A model generated the notes under the pieces. That model saw only the letters and a program-made list of their open reading frames with translations. It did not search any database and was not told where the DNA came from. From Flavobacteriaceae bacterium (lineage in GTDB: Bacteria; Bacteroidota; Bacteroidia; Flavobacteriales; Flavobacteriaceae), in contig JAURBD010000061.1 in the NCBI GenBank assembly GCA_030829155.1, forward strand, positions 1 to 9,432: 9,432 bases of DNA, read 5' to 3'. This document shows, in pieces, positions 7,364 through 9,432 of the stretch. Each line of letters begins with the position of its first letter. Position 1 is the first letter of the stretch. The position numbers and the translations under genes are program-made.

Positions 7364-8755
7364 ATGACTCAAATAATAAAGGGGTTCTGCATGTTTTTAT
7401 TGATTTGTTTTTGTTCTTGTATTTCGGAACCAGATAATGATGGTGCTTTTTTGGGAGGTCAAATTATAAATCCTTCCTCAAAAACCGTATCCCTTTTCAA
7501 AAATAATAAGCTTATTGACTCTATTGTTCTTGATGAAAAGAATCGATTTCAAAGAAATTATGATTCCTTAAGCTATGGAGTTTTTAAATTTGAACACCTG
7601 CCTGAGAGTCAAAATTTATTGCTTGAAAAAGGAGATAGTATTTGGTTTCGAACTAATACCTCTGACTTTAATTCTTCTCTTGTTTTTTCTGGTCGTGGTT
7701 CTGCTAAAAATAATTTTTTAATGGAGATTTATTTATCACTTCAAAAAGAAACGAGATTTTTAGCAAGTCAGTATGGGCAGAACAGCAAAGTGTTTGAAAA
7801 TGTAATTGACTCACTTTTTGAGCAAAAAAAAGAAAAATGGATTCAGTTTGATTCCTTAAATAAATTAACCCCAAAAGCCAAGATAATTTCTCAAGCTTCA
7901 TATATATATCCTTATGCTAACCGAAAAGAACGCTATGCATTGATTAGAGGGCGAAAAAAAATAAATGAACAGGATAGTACTTATTTTAACTATAGAAAAG
8001 CCTTAAATTATGGCGAAAGGGAACTGGCATACTTTGAGCCCTATATCACATATATGCTGAATTTTCTTAATCAAAAAGCACTTTTAGAGGATGAAATTTT
8101 TTTTCAAGCAAAAGATCAAACAGATTTTAATATCCGACGCTTAGAATTGATTCGTGAGTTAGTAGAAACTGATGATTTAAGAAATAATTTAGCTCGGTCT
8201 GTTGCATATGAAGAACTCATCAATTTCAAAAATTTCAAAGAACATTCAAGATTTTTAAAGTATTTCATAGCAATGAATACTTCACCAGAATATGTGGCAG
8301 AAATAATGAACCTTCAAACAGCTTTACAAAAAATGCAAGTGAAAAAACCTCTCCCCGAGATTATGCTTGAAGACAGTCAATTCAAAAGGGAATCAAGTAG
8401 CGCAATTCTAACAGGAAAACGAACTGTGATTTACTTTTGGTCTCAAACTCAAATGAATCACTACAAAAAAACACAGGAGCGAGTAAAGGCATTCAAAAAG
8501 GAGTTCCCAAAATATCGTTATGTAGGTGTTTGTATTCAACCTTACAATAAACTCGTTCAAGATTATCAAAAAGTAATGGAGATTGACACTAGGAATCAGT
8601 ATGCCTTTGTTGATTTCGAAAATGCAAGTAAGAAATGGGTGTTAACATTACTAAATAAAGGAATTGTAGTTGATGAAAAAGGGAATATACTCGAAGGGTT
8701 TGGCAATTTTTATTCCCCAAATTTTAATACCATTCTAGAAGTAAACAGCCCTTAA
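7364..8755 (+). CDS. Lipoprotein with DUF4369-like N-terminus and cysteine-less thioredoxin-like domain
   Basis: This 463-residue protein is predicted to leave the cytoplasm as a lipoprotein. Residues 1-18 form a hydrophobic signal (FCMFLLICFCSC) and C19 is the likely lipidated cysteine; the lipobox is loose. The acidic stretch SEPDND right after C19 resembles surface-export signals of Bacteroidota lipoproteins, so an outer-membrane location is plausible. Residues 29-115 look like the beta-rich DUF4369-type domain that often precedes TlpA-like domains. Residues 120-325 are mostly helical and charged. Residues 330-460 resemble a TlpA/thioredoxin fold: PLPEIMLEDSQF, then TVIYFWSQTQMNHYKK (354-369) at the active-site loop, and the late strand GIVVDEKGNIL (433-443). 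The CxxC expected after FW is replaced by QMNH (363-366), so disulfide exchange by the usual mechanism is not possible. The role may be binding or structural. It overlaps tag by one base (TAATG). No good promoter was found in the 7255-7363 gap on this strand. The family is recognised in outline only; no specific function is known to me. Confidence 0.85.
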   Translation: MTQIIKGFCMFLLICFCSCISEPDNDGAFLGGQIINPSSKTVSLFKNNKLIDSIVLDEKNRFQRNYDSLSYGVFKFEHLPESQNLLLEKGDSIWFRTNTSDFNSSLVFSGRGSAKNNFLMEIYLSLQKETRFLASQYGQNSKVFENVIDSLFEQKKEKWIQFDSLNKLTPKAKIISQASYIYPYANRKERYALIRGRKKINEQDSTYFNYRKALNYGERELAYFEPYITYMLNFLNQKALLEDEIFFQAKDQTDFNIRRLELIRELVETDDLRNNLARSVAYEELINFKNFKEHSRFLKYFIAMNTSPEYVAEIMNLQTALQKMQVKKPLPEIMLEDSQFKRESSSAILTGKRTVIYFWSQTQMNHYKKTQERVKAFKKEFPKYRYVGVCIQPYNKLVQDYQKVMEIDTRNQYAFVDFENASKKWVLTLLNKGIVVDEKGNILEGFGNFYSPNFNTILEVNSP

Positions 8756-9315
8756 TGGAATCAAAAAAATCCTATTGTACTGCTGTAAAAACTGGAGTTT
8801 TATCCAAATTACACAAAACATATCACGATACAGAATATGGCTTTAAGGCAGAATCTGACAATGCTTTCTTTGGCAGACTAATTCTTGAAATTAATCAAGC
8901 CGGTTTGTCATGGAATACTATTATAAACAAAAAAGAATCTATCAGAAATGCTTATGTGGATTTTGATATTTCAAAAATTGCAACTTTTACAGAAAAAGAC
9001 ATCGAATCCTTATTAAGAAACCCCGGAATAATCAGAATGAGAGCCAAAATTGAAGCAATCGTTTACAATGCAAAACAAGTCCTTATTTTTCAAAAAAAAA
9101 ATGGGTCTTTTGAAAATTGGTTGGATCAAAACCACCCCTTATCCGAAAAAGAATGGGTGAAGCTTTTTAAAAAAAATTTTAAATTTACAGGAAAAGAAAT
9201 CACCAAAGAATTTTTGATTAGTAATGGGTATATAGAAGGGGCCCATAAAAAAAATTGCCCAATATATCCCAAAACGATCGCAGCTCAACCCATGTGGGCT
9301 ATATACAATACTTAA
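8755..9315 (+). CDS. tag: DNA-3-methyladenine glycosylase I (Tag)
   Basis: Tag removes 3-methyladenine from alkylated DNA by cutting the glycosidic bond, starting base-excision repair in the cytoplasm. The protein is 186 residues, matching the 187 of E. coli Tag. The family's zinc site is complete: C8, H24 (in TYHDTEYG), H164 and C168 (in HKKNCPIYP). The base-pocket glutamate is E45 and the pocket tryptophan W53, within LEINQAGLSWNTI. The helix-hairpin-helix region lies around NPGIIRMRAKIEAIVYNA (89-106). The tryptophan of the E. coli YHDNEWG motif is tyrosine here (Y28), a conservative aromatic swap. The ATG at 8755 shares its A with the lipoprotein stop (TAATG), which suggests translational coupling. 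The stop codon overlaps the oppositely directed transaldolase stop at 9312-9314. The lipoprotein partner has no evident link to DNA repair. Confidence 0.95.
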   Translation: MESKKSYCTAVKTGVLSKLHKTYHDTEYGFKAESDNAFFGRLILEINQAGLSWNTIINKKESIRNAYVDFDISKIATFTEKDIESLLRNPGIIRMRAKIEAIVYNAKQVLIFQKKNGSFENWLDQNHPLSEKEWVKLFKKNFKFTGKEITKEFLISNGYIEGAHKKNCPIYPKTIAAQPMWAIYNT

Positions 9316-9432
9316 TTTCCCTTTTGATGATCGGCTAAAAACTGAGCCAATCCACTGTCTGTAAGTGGGTGTTTCATTAATCCTTTGATAGAACTTAGAG
9401 GTCCAGTCATCACATCTGCTCCAATTTTAGCA
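9312..9432 (-). CDS. Small transaldolase / fructose-6-phosphate aldolase-like protein, C-terminal fragment
   Basis: Only the last 39 codons are inside the window, reading leftward; the gene enters from the right edge with one extra base at 9432. The translated tail begins AKIGADVMTGPLSSIKGLMK and ends HPLTDSGLAQFLADHQKGN. This matches the C-terminus of the short (about 215-220 residue) TalC/MipB transaldolases: the GAD..T.P strand and turn, then KHPLTD.G...F. Members transfer dihydroxyacetone units in the pentose phosphate pathway or cleave fructose 6-phosphate. The Schiff-base lysine lies outside the window, and transaldolase cannot be told from fructose-6-phosphate aldolase here. It converges on tag with overlapping stops: TAA read from 9314 to 9312 against TAA at 9313-9315. 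Confidence 0.88.
   Translation of the reverse strand, partial: AKIGADVMTGPLSSIKGLMKHPLTDSGLAQFLADHQKGN

Noticed and set aside
1..9432. Mobile elements, CRISPR arrays, tRNA/rRNA genes or phage genes
   Set aside because: No transposase or integrase motifs, no regularly spaced repeats and no tRNA-like cloverleaf were seen; almost all bases are accounted for by housekeeping-type genes with short spacers.

Overview
The window looks like ordinary core chromosome of a marine-type member of the Bacteroidota, probably class Flavobacteriia. The DNA is AT-rich and start codons lack Shine-Dalgarno sequences. One clear promoter fits the Bacteroidota form (TTG, 19 bases, TAnnTTTG). The proteins (a YidK-like symporter, a DUF2007 protein, a lipoprotein with a thioredoxin-like domain, a small transaldolase) are also typical of this group. 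This assignment is inferred from style and protein character, not from a phylogeny.

Layout. Bases 1-395 hold the last part of recG (DNA branch-migration helicase). A 123-base spacer leads to pheT (phenylalanyl-tRNA synthetase beta chain, 519-2942). Next come an unrecognised protein with two C-terminal membrane segments (3027-3692), a DUF2007 protein 11 bases later (3704-3928), and a sodium:solute symporter (4009-5604), all on the + strand. A YbiT-type ABC-F ATPase lies on the - strand (5626-7254) and converges on the symporter. It is divergent from a two-gene + strand unit: a lipoprotein with a cysteine-less thioredoxin-like domain (7364-8755) and tag, 3-methyladenine DNA glycosylase I (8755-9315), overlapping by one base. 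The window ends in the last 39 codons of a small transaldolase on the - strand (9312-9432), whose stop codon overlaps that of tag.

Functionally these are mostly unlinked housekeeping genes: translation (pheT, ABC-F), DNA repair (recG, tag), nutrient uptake (symporter) and central carbon metabolism (transaldolase). There is no mobile element, CRISPR array, RNA gene, phage gene or defence cassette that I can see, and I do not find a previously undescribed multi-gene system. The observations most worth a second look are at protein level. In the ABC-F protein, both halves of one of the two composite ATP sites appear to have decayed while the other site is intact. The lipoprotein's thioredoxin fold has lost both redox cysteines. 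A small two-helix membrane protein of unknown function sits beside the DUF2007 gene.
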